64,000 bases of DNA from UTCHB3 sp964625575. Its GTDB lineage: Bacteria > Bacteroidota > Ignavibacteria > Ignavibacteriales > Ignavibacteriaceae. Position numbers and translations under genes: made by a program. Positions 14,927-24,275 of this stretch are shown here, one piece after another. Below the pieces are notes generated by a model. The model saw nothing but the letters and a program-made list of their open reading frames with translations. It made no database searches and was not told where the DNA came from. The stretch is from assembly GCA_964625575.1 (NCBI GenBank), contig CAZVBQ010000001.1, positions 248,001 to 312,000 of the forward strand, written 5' to 3'. Position 1 is the first letter of the stretch. The number at the start of each line of letters is the position of its first letter.

Positions 14927-17161
14927 TCACCATTCGCTTCCGGAAGTGTCGGCTTTTTTGCTGTTTCCGTCGCCAACATGTGTTTTTTCACAGACCGGAA
15001 TCGCTGAAGCCTCGCTCGCGAGAACATAATCGTTAGCCACGGGGCAACCCGGACCCGCCTTGGCGAGGAAACCCGGTCCACCGGAGGCACAAAAATCGAT
15101 CTTGATCAGATTCGGTGCTGAGACAGGAAACTCCTCCTTCGGATATTTTTTAGCCCGGTAAACACTCGCCATGAAATCACCCCAGATTGGCAAGGCTGCT
15201 GTACCACCGTAACCACCGGGATACTTGATTCTGGCGTCATCGAAACCGATCCATACAATTGCAACAATTCTTGGTGTGAAGCCGGCAAACCAGGCATCGG
15301 TAAAGTTTTGTGTGGTTCCCGTCTTTCCCGCGGCAGGATATTCAAACTTGGCTCTAAGCGAGGCTGCTGTTCCGCTTTTAACCACATCCTCTAGCATGCT
15401 GATCATCATTACAGAAGTTTCTTCAGAAATCGCCCTCCACTTCGAAGGAGTGAACGGCACCATTTCCCCGCCGTCGCGGTCGGAAATCTTCTTGAACCAG
15501 TTGGGAGCGACGTAAATACCTTTGTTAGGAAAAACCGAAAAAGCACCGGCAAGTTCCAAAGGAATCACCTCGGATGAACCCAGCGCGACCGTGGCATCGT
15601 CGGCTATCGGTGTGCGAATTCCCATCTTCTCTGAAACTTCACGTATTTCGGGAATCTTCACGTATCCGTCTTTTATCATTCTGACAGCCATGATGTTCAC
15701 CGAACGGGCGAGACCTTCCCTGATCGGGAAAACACCGCCGGAAGAGCCATCAGAGTTCTTTGGCGAATATTTCCCCTTCAGAGGCTCGTTTGACACTCTG
15801 AACTGGGGATAGATGTTCTCCTTCTCGATCGCCGAAGCATAAAGAATGGCTTTGAAGGTCGATCCAGGCTGTCGCCTTATCTGCGTGACGTGATTCAGTC
15901 CGAATCCACGGGTGGTGTCGGTACCGCCAACCATGGCGAGGATGTGCCCTGTTCCCACCTCAAGAGCCACGAACGCTGCCTGAACACGGGTGGCCTGGTA
16001 TTTCACCGAGTCGATAAATCTCTTGTTCTTCTTAAGCTCTTTGTAGTAGGCTTCCTTCTCTTCCTTCGTTACAAGTATCTGATACTCTTCGTCGTTTTTG
16101 ATGGCTTTGTCAACGATGTCGTCGAGAAGTTTTTGCCGGCCGGCCCAGCTCCAGTAACCGTCGAATCCGCGCTGAAGGCGTCCGACATTGCTGATCACAG
16201 CTTTATTAGCAATATTCTGCATCTCAAGGTCAAGTGTGGTGTAGATGTTGAGCCCTGCAGTGAGTACATCCACACCCGATACTTTTTCTCCCTGTATCAT
16301 CTCATTCTTAACATACTCTAGAAAGTAAGGTGCTTTGTTAACCAGCACTTCCTTTTTTTCCCGCTTCAGTTCGATTTTAGTGGCGGAATAACGGTCATAT
16401 TCTTCCTGCGTCAGAAAACCGTCTTCCAGCATGTTGTGAAGAACAACATTTCTTCTCGTAAGTGATCGCTCCGGGTAGCGAATAGGGTCGAAGTATGTGG
16501 GTGATTTAAGAAGCGCGACCAATAATGCCGATTTCTCCGGGGTCAGATCCTTGGCGGAGATTCCGAAGTAATTCCTTGCCGCGCTTTCGATGCCGTATGA
16601 ACGCCTTCCGAAATAGTTAAAATTAAGGTACATTGTGAGTATTTCGGTTTTCGAAAACGATCGTTCGATCTGAACCGCGGTTATCCACTCCCTCACCTTT
16701 CGCATCGCGAGCTCGGATGAACTTTCATCTAGTTCCTTGAACTTGTAAAGATTCCGCGCCAACTGCTGGGTAAGGGTACTCGCGCCCTGGGGCTTCCGGA
16801 AAAAGATGGTTTTAACAGCGGATTTCACAATGCGGTCAACGTCAACCCCCCAGTGATCGAAGAACTTTTTGTCTTCAGTGGATACCAATGCTTCTATCAG
16901 GTTCTTTGGAAGATCGGAGTACTGTATCTCCACCCTGTTCTCAACATAAAAGTGCCCCAGCAGCTCGCCGTTGGTATCAAAGACCTTGCTCGCGAGATAG
17001 AACTTGGGATTCTCAAGTTCCTCGATTTCCGGCAGCCCGGCCTTTATCTTCAGCCAGAATATCACGAAGAAAAATATCATGAAGACGGCTATGCCACCGG
17101 CTATTACAAGGTATTTCTGTTTTTTGTTTTTAAATGAAGGTAGTTTGTATTTCAATGCCAT
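14927..17161 (-). CDS. Penicillin-binding protein 1A (bifunctional peptidoglycan synthase)
   Basis: A 744-aa class A PBP that polymerises and cross-links peptidoglycan at the inner membrane. It has a basic cytoplasmic start, then one membrane helix (about 17-38). The GT51 glycosyltransferase domain follows (STEDKKFFDHWG with catalytic Glu 96, and QGASTLTQQLARNLYK). The transpeptidase domain has STFK near residue 432, the SVN triad and KTGTTQNFTDAWFAG near 612. The C-terminal tail has two Cys (FCASGGPGF, GPGCPVAN). Start ATG 17161 overlaps the upstream stop (TAATG), so it is co-expressed with the LpxH-like gene. Family and function are secure. Confidence 0.95.
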   Translation of the reverse strand: MALKYKLPSFKNKKQKYLVIAGGIAVFMIFFFVIFWLKIKAGLPEIEELENPKFYLASKVFDTNGELLGHFYVENRVEIQYSDLPKNLIEALVSTEDKKFFDHWGVDVDRIVKSAVKTIFFRKPQGASTLTQQLARNLYKFKELDESSSELAMRKVREWITAVQIERSFSKTEILTMYLNFNYFGRRSYGIESAARNYFGISAKDLTPEKSALLVALLKSPTYFDPIRYPERSLTRRNVVLHNMLEDGFLTQEEYDRYSATKIELKREKKEVLVNKAPYFLEYVKNEMIQGEKVSGVDVLTAGLNIYTTLDLEMQNIANKAVISNVGRLQRGFDGYWSWAGRQKLLDDIVDKAIKNDEEYQILVTKEEKEAYYKELKKNKRFIDSVKYQATRVQAAFVALEVGTGHILAMVGGTDTTRGFGLNHVTQIRRQPGSTFKAILYASAIEKENIYPQFRVSNEPLKGKYSPKNSDGSSGGVFPIREGLARSVNIMAVRMIKDGYVKIPEIREVSEKMGIRTPIADDATVALGSSEVIPLELAGAFSVFPNKGIYVAPNWFKKISDRDGGEMVPFTPSKWRAISEETSVMMISMLEDVVKSGTAASLRAKFEYPAAGKTGTTQNFTDAWFAGFTPRIVAIVWIGFDDARIKYPGGYGGTAALPIWGDFMASVYRAKKYPKEEFPVSAPNLIKIDFCASGGPGFLAKAGPGCPVANDYVLASEASAIPVCEKTHVGDGNSKKADTSGSEW

Positions 17162-17913
17162 TAATTCAGATCCGTGATCGTAAAATCTTTATTTTCCAGT
17201 AAGCCATAACAGGGTTTATCGAGCCAAGAGCCGAGGTTTACGTAGTGACCACCTGCAACCTCAACAAATTTTCTTTTATGTGAGTGCCCAAATATAACAA
17301 AATCGTATCCCTCTTTAACTTTCTGCGCTGCCGCTTCCACCAAACCGTCCACTTTTCCGTAGTCTTTTTGGGTTGTATAGTGCCGTGAGCCCTTGCTTGT
17401 TGATCTCGCGATCCAAAGCCCGAGATCGGGATGGATCAGACCATAGAAGAACTGAACGGTTTTATTTCTTAAAACTGCTTTCAGTATCCTGTATCCCCTG
17501 TCGTTTTTAACGTAACCATCGCCATGCGCGGCGAACAGGGAAACACCATTACACTCGAAGACGATAAAATCTTCAACAAGGTTCACGCCAAGCTCTTTCG
17601 AGAAGAAATCCCTGTGAAAAAAATCGTGATTGCCGATCAGATAATGAACTTCGACTCCCCTCGCTGTGCACTCATAAATCGCGTTCAGTGTCCGGAAAAA
17701 ACCTCTTTGGTATACCTGACGGAATTCGAACCAATAATCGAACAGGTCACCGGCGATAACAAGCGCGGAACCTTTCTTAAGGGTTGAAAGGAAATCGACA
17801 AGAATCGACTCACGCTGACGGTCTGACTGAGGCGAACCTGTTCCAAGATGGAGGTCGGAGATAAAATATATCCTGTCGTAGTTTTTCTTCACCTTGTCAG
17901 TTTGCTTTATCAT
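17161..17913 (-). CDS. lpxH: UDP-2,3-diacylglucosamine diphosphatase (LpxH-like)
   Basis: A 250-aa calcineurin-fold metallophosphoesterase. The metal-binding series is complete: ISDLHLG, AGDLFDYW, GNHDFFH, AHGDGY and FGHSHKRK. LpxH removes UMP from UDP-2,3-diacylglucosamine in lipid A synthesis; the size and GDLFDYW/GNHD spacing fit this subgroup. I place the start at ATG 17913 (MIKQTDKVKK), with AGGAAGG 6 nt upstream; an upstream ATG at 18030 would add 39 residues that overlap the previous gene. It has a 17-nt overlap with the M1 peptidase gene and a 1-nt overlap with PBP1A, so the three envelope genes form an operon. Another UDP-sugar or nucleotide phosphatase is possible. Confidence 0.85.
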   Translation of the reverse strand: MIKQTDKVKKNYDRIYFISDLHLGTGSPQSDRQRESILVDFLSTLKKGSALVIAGDLFDYWFEFRQVYQRGFFRTLNAIYECTARGVEVHYLIGNHDFFHRDFFSKELGVNLVEDFIVFECNGVSLFAAHGDGYVKNDRGYRILKAVLRNKTVQFFYGLIHPDLGLWIARSTSKGSRHYTTQKDYGKVDGLVEAAAQKVKEGYDFVIFGHSHKRKFVEVAGGHYVNLGSWLDKPCYGLLENKDFTITDLN

Positions 17914-19591
17914 TGGCCTTCCTGAAGAGTAGAAAATTATCCGGATCAAGCTCGTACTTTTCCGGTTTGAAGTCAAGTTCAAATTCCAGGGTTTGCTCCT
18001 TCCGGGTAACTCTGGTCTGCTTCCGCTCAACCTTGCCTTCCCCGGAAAACAATATCTCGAGGATGAAGTTATACGCGCGAATTTCTTGTTGCACCTGTTC
18101 GACTTTAACGCTCACGATGTACTTGCCATTCCTTTTTACACTCTGAATCTCGCCGTATTTTAGGGAAATGATGCCTTCGCCCGAATAGACCCATTGGTCG
18201 AAGAACACTCCGAAATCCCTTCCGGAGACTTTTTCAAAGACATTTTTAAGGTCTTCTGTTGAAGCGTTCCGGTACTTGAAAGTATTATAATACTCCCTCA
18301 TCGCCTTAAAAAACTGTTCATCCCCGAGCTCTTTCCTCAACATTCTTAAAACCCACGCCCCCTTGATATATACCCGGGCTGAAAATATGTCATCAGGATC
18401 CTGTAGGGCGCCCTTTAGTGAATTGGGCTCCTTCGCGTATCCAAGTGTCTTGGAAATGAGATCGCGGTTTTCTTTCTTCCCCTGTTCTTCCAGATATAAC
18501 CATTCACAAAACGAGGCGAAGCCTTCGTTCAGCCAGATATCACCCCAGGTTTTCGGTGAAACAGAATTTCCAAACCAATGGTGAGCGAGTTCGTGAACAA
18601 ATATCGTCTGCTGCGCGGGATAATCATCGATGAGTCGACTCCCAAAACCGGAGACCGTGGGGTACTCCATGGCGCCATATTGCCAGAGGAACGCGGCAAT
18701 TCCATATTTCTCATTGGGAAATGGATATTCACCAAAATATTTTTCAAATACGCTGAGAAATGCCTTATGATCCTCGAGTATCCCCGCGAACTTGACGCGT
18801 TGCCAAGGAAGACCATATATATATAACGGAAGACTCTTGCCTGATACACTGCTTATATATGTATTCTCGCCAGTAAGGTACCGGGAACTGTAAAACGTTA
18901 TCAGATAAGTTGGAACGGGAACTGCCGAACTCCAATAAGTGGTTCTTTCGCCGGTTCCGGAATTGGTCACAGTGGAATCAAGCCTCCCGATCGAAACCGA
19001 TGTCAAAGTAGTGTCGGTTGTTATCGAGAAGTTCACCAATGCCTTGTCTGATGGTGTATCATTACACGCGAGCCAGTCACGTGCGTTCTCGGGTTCGTTC
19101 AGCGTGTAGATCAGGTCTATCTTGTTAATCTTGCCGAAGAAAAAATTTTTCTTTTTAGATGGATCACCGCAGTAAGCCACTGAAATTGTCACGGTGTCAT
19201 TTTTCTTAAACTTTGAAGACAATTTAAGTATATCAGCAGAACGGGTAAAGTTAATCGCTTTGTCGCGCATTTTAATGGCGGATACCGTCAAGTCAGAGGA
19301 AAGATCGAGTTCAAGTTCACTCAAGTTAGCGCCAGGAACAAGCGTGATCTCCACTTCGCTTTCGATCCTCTTCACGGCAGGTTCCAGCTTAAGAGAGATA
19401 TTATATCGTAATACGTCATATTCCCTTTCCCCGTTAAATAGATGGCCGGGACTTAACTTGTAACCATTCCAGATCGATGCATCGTTGATCATCGCGCCGG
19501 ACCCGTTCAGTATCGCGTTCCAGCCAAATAGAAAAGCAGCAATTGTCGAAAGTGAAAAAACAGTCAATATTTTAAAATTTTGATATTTCAT
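17897..19591 (-). CDS. M1 family metallopeptidase, exported
   Basis: About 564 aa from the ATG at 19591 (MKYQNFKILTVFSL); an ATG at 19609 would add six residues. The N-terminus has a hydrophobic signal segment (about 7-25), so it probably acts in the periplasm or is secreted. Next come a beta-rich N-terminal domain and the gluzincin catalytic site FVHELAHHWFGN with the third zinc ligand in WLNEGFASF. The exopeptidase motif GAMEN appears as GAMEY (QYGAMEYPTVSGF), a variant common in Bacteroidota M1 proteins. It lacks the C-terminal helical domain of the large aminopeptidase N enzymes, so it is a short-form M1 peptidase. First gene of the M1-lpxH-PBP1A operon. Confidence 0.92.
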   Translation of the reverse strand: MKYQNFKILTVFSLSTIAAFLFGWNAILNGSGAMINDASIWNGYKLSPGHLFNGEREYDVLRYNISLKLEPAVKRIESEVEITLVPGANLSELELDLSSDLTVSAIKMRDKAINFTRSADILKLSSKFKKNDTVTISVAYCGDPSKKKNFFFGKINKIDLIYTLNEPENARDWLACNDTPSDKALVNFSITTDTTLTSVSIGRLDSTVTNSGTGERTTYWSSAVPVPTYLITFYSSRYLTGENTYISSVSGKSLPLYIYGLPWQRVKFAGILEDHKAFLSVFEKYFGEYPFPNEKYGIAAFLWQYGAMEYPTVSGFGSRLIDDYPAQQTIFVHELAHHWFGNSVSPKTWGDIWLNEGFASFCEWLYLEEQGKKENRDLISKTLGYAKEPNSLKGALQDPDDIFSARVYIKGAWVLRMLRKELGDEQFFKAMREYYNTFKYRNASTEDLKNVFEKVSGRDFGVFFDQWVYSGEGIISLKYGEIQSVKRNGKYIVSVKVEQVQQEIRAYNFILEILFSGEGKVERKQTRVTRKEQTLEFELDFKPEKYELDPDNFLLFRKANDKAN

Positions 19592-19774
19592 AAAGCTAAA
19601 TTTAACCATTAAGCAACAAAATAACTTGAAACATTCGCTGTGCCCCCTCCCATTTGTCGTGCTAAAACCCCACTTGACCCGGCACCGGAAGGTTTCATCG
19701 AATACTTTAATATTGCCTCCGGTTCAACTTTATGTTTACATTGTAATTAAGATGAATTCCAAACGGAGAACAAG

Positions 19775-20122
19775 ATGCTTAGCGCAACGTATATAATAGT
19801 CGGATTCGTAGCCCTCTTCACAATGGGTTTCAGTTTTGTAGCAGCCACTATGTTATCGAGAAGAAAAACCGTTATCATGGACGCGGAAAATATAAGAACA
19901 CTAACTTCATATACCGTTTATGACAATCATGGCGGCAACATTTACGGGCAATCTGAGGAACCCGAAACAGGTTATGAGGAAGAATATCAGACCGGAATCG
20001 AAAACGCAACTGAAAGCGCGACCTGGTATTCGAGAACCGCTTTTTCAACCGGTTTTTCGCGACAAATTGCACCTGTTAACAGTCAAAAGATAAGTCGTCC
20101 CGCGTATCTCCAATTCAAATAA
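19775..20122 (+). CDS. Small single-pass membrane protein, hypothetical
   Basis: 115 aa, with one N-terminal membrane helix (about 5-27, IIVGFVALFTMGFSFVAATM) followed by RRK, so the polar, acidic C-terminus is probably cytoplasmic. The rest is rich in Glu, Thr, Tyr and Ser and looks disordered. No family is recognised. It stands alone, divergent from the M1 peptidase operon and closed by a strong terminator, which supports a real transcription unit. AACGGAGAACA precedes the ATG at a suitable distance. Confidence 0.7.
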   Translation: MLSATYIIVGFVALFTMGFSFVAATMLSRRKTVIMDAENIRTLTSYTVYDNHGGNIYGQSEEPETGYEEEYQTGIENATESATWYSRTAFSTGFSRQIAPVNSQKISRPAYLQFK

Positions 20123-20143
20123 ACTCCCTTTTATATCCCAAGT

Positions 20144-20174
20144 CAAGGCTGCTTCTCGAAGCAGCCTTGCTCAT
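20144..20174 (+). terminator. Terminator after the small membrane protein
   Basis: A 12-bp perfect stem, caaggctgcttc at 20144-20155 and gaagcagccttg at 20158-20169, with a 2-nt loop and then ctcatttt. Confidence 0.85.
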
Positions 20175-20300
20175 TTTAAACCATTTTTTAACATTTAATC
20201 ATTGTTAAAACCAAAAATTTGTCGTAAATTGAGGTGTTAACTCTAATAACTCTCTCGATACAGAGGAGTCACAATCATCTCATCAAAACAGGAGTGATCC

Positions 20301-22004
20301 ATGAATAAAGTCACAACTTTTTTCTTGTCGCTTTTTCTCGTCGTGGCAATTACCACGGCTGAGGCAACAAACATCAAAAACCCCAAAACGGTAGGAAAGG
20401 TTTCAACCGTTAAACATACAGAAGACGGAACCTGGACCCTTCAGGCAACCGGATTCACAACAGCCTCAAGAGGTATCAACTACCTTTCTGTTGTTGATAA
20501 CAATAATGTATGGGCTGCTGCCTACAACGGTACTTCAACCACAACCTACATCACCGAGTTCACAAGAACCACCAATGGTGGTGCCACCTGGACACCCGGT
20601 GTACCTACCGGATACACAAGTGGCTGGGGTTCTTCCATGATCTTCGCGACCAGCGCGAACACAGCCTACATGCCGGTTTTCAACGCTACCGCGGGTGGTG
20701 GAAGAATTCTTAAAACAACCGATGGCGGAGCCACATGGACTCACCAGACGACAGCTACATTTGCCGGCCCTGCCGGTTTCCCGAACGTTCTTCATTTCTT
20801 TAACCAGAACGAAGGTTTCTGCATGGGCGACCCAAACGGCGGATATTGGGAACTTTACACCACTTCCGATGGTGGTACAAACTGGAACCGTGTTCCTTCA
20901 GCAAACATTCCTGCTCCTGTCGCCTCTGATGAATATGGCGTTGTTGGATATTACAGTGCCGTAGGCAACACCCTTTGGTTCACTACCAACAAAGGCAGAA
21001 TCATCAAAACCACCGATAAAGGTGCAACCTGGACTGCTTCGACAACACCTATAGCATCAGGCAATCAGTTCAAGATCAAGATGAAAGATGTGAACAACGG
21101 TATCATAATTGATGTTGTTGCAACAACACCTCTCTATTACAGAACCACCGATGGCGGCGCTACATGGTCACCTATCGTTGCTTCAGGCAATTTTTATGAT
21201 GCTGATTTCTGCTACGTTCCCGGAACTCTTAACGCATGGGTTTCAACGGGTTCAGCAACCGGCTTCACCGGATGTTCATACTCTGTTGACAATGGAAACA
21301 CATGGACTGACTACACATCACAGGTTGGTCTGCAGCACCTCGCGGTTGCCTTCTTTGACAACACAACAGGTTGGGCAGGCGCTTTCAACACCAGTGCCAC
21401 AGTTGGCGGTATCTACAAATTCAACGGTCAGGTTGCCCCTCCTGTTCCTGTAGAGCTTGCTTCTTTCGCGGCAAATGTTTCTCAGAACGAAGTTAATCTC
21501 GTTTGGGAAACAGCCACCGAAATGAACAACTACGGTTTCGAAGTTGAAAGAAGCTCAGACAATGTCTCCTTCTCAACTCTTGGTTTTATTAAAGGTCACG
21601 GTACCACCACCGAACGTCAGGTATACAGTTTTACTGATCAGATCTCTCTGACAGCAAAAACCTACTACAGACTTCGTCAGATCGACATGGACGGAAGATT
21701 TGAATATTCAAAGGTGATCGAAGTTGAGAACACACTCCCTGCTTCTTTCTCAATGAACCAGAACTACCCGAATCCATTCAACCCTTCCACCAGAATTCAG
21801 TTCTCACTTCCACAGGAAACACAGGTTGAACTGAGCATCTTCGATGCTTCAGGTAACCTCGTTGAGAACCTTGTTTCAGGTGTTAAAGGTGCCGGAAATC
21901 ATGAAGTTATCTGGAACGCGGCTTCACATGCTTCAGGTATCTATTTTGCCCGCATCAATGCCGGTAACTTCGTTAAAAATATCAAGATGACCCTTCTTAA
22001 GTAG
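20301..22004 (+). CDS. Secreted Asp-box (BNR/YCF48-like) propeller protein with T9SS sorting domain
   Basis: A 567-aa exported protein. It has a signal peptide (about 1-22, cleaved near TTAEA), then a beta-propeller region (about 40-380) with repeated Asp boxes: TTNGGATWTPG, TTDGGATWTHQ, TSDGGTNWNR, TTDKGATWTAS, TTDGGATWSPI and SVDNGNTWTDY. The C-terminus carries a fibronectin-like segment (LVWETATEMNNYGFEVERS) and then the type IX secretion type A signal (NYPNPFNPSTRIQFSLP, ending in KNIKMTLLK). It is probably surface-attached or released. Asp-box propellers include sialidases, but no catalytic set is seen, so no substrate is claimed. Single gene with its own terminator. Confidence 0.88.
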   Translation: MNKVTTFFLSLFLVVAITTAEATNIKNPKTVGKVSTVKHTEDGTWTLQATGFTTASRGINYLSVVDNNNVWAAAYNGTSTTTYITEFTRTTNGGATWTPGVPTGYTSGWGSSMIFATSANTAYMPVFNATAGGGRILKTTDGGATWTHQTTATFAGPAGFPNVLHFFNQNEGFCMGDPNGGYWELYTTSDGGTNWNRVPSANIPAPVASDEYGVVGYYSAVGNTLWFTTNKGRIIKTTDKGATWTASTTPIASGNQFKIKMKDVNNGIIIDVVATTPLYYRTTDGGATWSPIVASGNFYDADFCYVPGTLNAWVSTGSATGFTGCSYSVDNGNTWTDYTSQVGLQHLAVAFFDNTTGWAGAFNTSATVGGIYKFNGQVAPPVPVELASFAANVSQNEVNLVWETATEMNNYGFEVERSSDNVSFSTLGFIKGHGTTTERQVYSFTDQISLTAKTYYRLRQIDMDGRFEYSKVIEVENTLPASFSMNQNYPNPFNPSTRIQFSLPQETQVELSIFDASGNLVENLVSGVKGAGNHEVIWNAASHASGIYFARINAGNFVKNIKMTLLK

Positions 22005-22020
22005 TCAGATCAATTGATAC

Positions 22021-22054
22021 AAAAAAGGCTTGCCGGTTGCGGCAAGCCTTTTTT
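22021..22054. terminator. Bidirectional terminator between the Asp-box gene and queC
   Basis: A perfect 14-bp stem (22021-22034 and 22041-22054, aaaaaaggcttgcc/ggcaagcctttttt) with A-run and T-run flanks, so it serves both convergent genes. Confidence 0.92.
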
Positions 22055-22074
22055 TATTCATACCATTTTTTTAT

Positions 22075-22767
22075 TTATACCACATATTCTATCGGATCGG
22101 GAACCCCGGCCTGCTCAAAGCCGTGCTTGCGCAACAGGCAACTGTCACACTCTCCGCATGACCTCCCATCCGGAGCCGGATCATAGCATGAGTGCGTGAT
22201 TGAATAGTCAACCCCGAATTTTAGGCCAAGCTCTATTATCCCCTTCTTGCTAAGATCCTGTAGCGGGGAATGAATTTTAAGGTGGGTAATACCTTCAACT
22301 CCTACTTTCGTAGCAAGATTTGCCATTCTCTCAAAGGAGGCAATATACTCGGGCCTGCAGTCGGGATAACCGCTGTAATCAATGGCGTTAACGCCGATGA
22401 AAATATCATTGGCCTCCAACACTTCCGCGTAAGCCAGCGCGTACGAAAGAAATATAGTGTTTCTGGCAGGCACATAGGTCACAGGGATCTCCTTGCTCAT
22501 TTCGCTCTCTTCCCTGTGCTTCGGCACTTCGATATTCGAAGTCAATGCCGACCCACCGATAACTTTAAGGTCAATATCAATTACAAGGTGGTCTTTCGCG
22601 CCGAAATGCTCCGCCACTTTTTTTGCCGAGATCAATTCCTGCTGATGTCTTTGTCCATAATTGAAACTGAGACAGTAAATGTCATATCCTTCACTTTTAG
22701 CAACGGCAGCCACTGTTGTCGAATCCAGCCCACCGCTTACAAGCACCACAGCCCTTTTGGCCATCAT
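22075..22767 (-). CDS. queC: 7-cyano-7-deazaguanine synthase
   Basis: A 230-aa ATP-dependent enzyme that converts 7-carboxy-7-deazaguanine to preQ0 in queuosine synthesis. The PP-loop SGGLDSTTVA follows the start, then FNYGQRHQQEL. The zinc-binding cluster near the C-terminus has four Cys (SCYDP, then RSCGECDSCLLR). Length is normal. Start ATG 22767 has GAGAG 4-5 nt upstream; a second ATG follows directly. No other queuosine gene is adjacent. Confidence 0.96.
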   Translation of the reverse strand: MMAKRAVVLVSGGLDSTTVAAVAKSEGYDIYCLSFNYGQRHQQELISAKKVAEHFGAKDHLVIDIDLKVIGGSALTSNIEVPKHREESEMSKEIPVTYVPARNTIFLSYALAYAEVLEANDIFIGVNAIDYSGYPDCRPEYIASFERMANLATKVGVEGITHLKIHSPLQDLSKKGIIELGLKFGVDYSITHSCYDPAPDGRSCGECDSCLLRKHGFEQAGVPDPIEYVV

Positions 22768-22841
22768 TCTCTCTTTTTTTTATTCTTTTGAAATGGTTAA
22801 GTTTAATTTTTTAATATTCAAATCTAAGTAACACAGTCCAA

Positions 22842-24275
22842 ATGTCAAATCAACCGCCCGAAAACAGGTATCGTTTCAAGATACTCATCGTAGATGATGT
22901 GCCGAAGAACATACAGGTTTTGGGAAGCCTCTTGTTCCATGAAAACCTTGATGTAACCTTCGCCTCCAACGGACAGGATGCCATACACCTCGCGAAAATG
23001 AACCCCATTGATCTCATCCTGCTCGATGTAATGATGCCCGGTATGGATGGATTTGAAACTTGTAAAATATTGAAGGCAGACCCCTCAACAGCACAGATCC
23101 CGGTGATATTCATGACCGCGCTGAACGAACTTCAGGATAAAATAACCGGTTTTCAAGCCGGAGCAGTCGATTTTATTACCAAGCCGTTTGAGAGTGAGGA
23201 GGTGCTGGCGCGTGTAAAAAGCCAATTGAAGATAAGAGCTTTGCAGACTGAACTTGAAGAGAAAATCGCGGAACTGGAAAAAAAGAACCGGTTCATCACT
23301 TCGGTATTCGGTACTTACCTCTCTGAAGAAATAGTTGAAAACATTCTTGAAGATCCTGCCAAAATAAAACCGGGTGGTGAAGTGAGAACTGTTTCGATAC
23401 TGATGGCGGACCTGCGCGGTTTCTCCTCATCTGCTGATACCCTCTCCCCTGCCAGAACCCTGCAACTCCTCAATCTTTTCATCGGAAGAATGACGGGAAT
23501 AATTATCTCGTTTGAGGGTACGATAGATGAAGTGCTGGGTGATGCACTTCTTGTAATCTTCGGTGCTCCTCTTGAAAAACCGGATCATGCCGACAGGGCG
23601 ATTGCCTGCGCCCTCGCGATGCAGAACGAAGTGATCCATCTGAACCGGGAATTAAAGGAGCTCGATCTTCCTGAAGTTCAGATGGGTGTGGGTATAAACT
23701 CGGGTGAGGTAATTGTTGGCAATATCGGCTCCGCGAAACGATTGAAGTATGGAGTGGTAGGTAGAAATGTGAATCTTACAGCGAGAATAGAGAGCTTCAC
23801 TGTCGGATTCCAAACCCTTGTTTCTGAGCAAACGGTTAACCTTGTATCAGGTGAAATTACCGTAAGGGATGTTTACAAAGTCAATCCAAAAGGAGTGAGA
23901 CAACCCGTACACCTGTTTGATATTATCTCGATCTCGGGAAAGTTCAATGTCAATCTTGAGCAGCAGCCCCCGCCTTCAATGGAAACGATAGACAATGTGG
24001 AAACCACGTTTGAAGTGATGGAGGAATCCGAGTCTGACAGGACAATTCAGCATGGTATCCTGAACGGCATGTCGGTTTCAGGCGCCATACTCGATTTTGA
24101 TGGCGAACTGAAGGCGTTCTCCAATCTGAAAATGAAGCTGTTACCCAAGGGAGATCATAAAGGAATCGAGACCATCTATTCAAAAGTTATAAGCCGGATA
24201 AAAGAAGGTGGTTACAGGATCGTGTTCACCTCCCATTTCATCCAGCTTGAGAGTTTTACCGGTGAGCGGAAGTGA
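22842..24275 (+). CDS. Response regulator with class III nucleotidyl cyclase domain
   Basis: 477 aa. An N-terminal receiver domain (KILIVDDVPKN, phospho-acceptor Asp near 61 in LILLDVMMPGMDGFE, and ITKPFE) is followed by a coiled-coil linker and a cyclase homology domain (about 180-330). Metal-binding Asp residues are present in MADLRGFS and the GDALL motif, and the transition-state Asn and Arg in VNLTAR. The base-selecting positions read Glu (IDEVLGD) and Gly (KYGVVG), neither the Lys/Asp of adenylate cyclases nor the full Glu/Cys of guanylate cyclases, so the product is uncertain. A 120-residue C-terminal tail is unassigned. Its stop overlaps by 4 nt the GTG start of the hybrid kinase, the probable partner. 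Confidence 0.9.
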   Translation: MSNQPPENRYRFKILIVDDVPKNIQVLGSLLFHENLDVTFASNGQDAIHLAKMNPIDLILLDVMMPGMDGFETCKILKADPSTAQIPVIFMTALNELQDKITGFQAGAVDFITKPFESEEVLARVKSQLKIRALQTELEEKIAELEKKNRFITSVFGTYLSEEIVENILEDPAKIKPGGEVRTVSILMADLRGFSSSADTLSPARTLQLLNLFIGRMTGIIISFEGTIDEVLGDALLVIFGAPLEKPDHADRAIACALAMQNEVIHLNRELKELDLPEVQMGVGINSGEVIVGNIGSAKRLKYGVVGRNVNLTARIESFTVGFQTLVSEQTVNLVSGEITVRDVYKVNPKGVRQPVHLFDIISISGKFNVNLEQQPPPSMETIDNVETTFEVMEESESDRTIQHGILNGMSVSGAILDFDGELKAFSNLKMKLLPKGDHKGIETIYSKVISRIKEGGYRIVFTSHFIQLESFTGERK

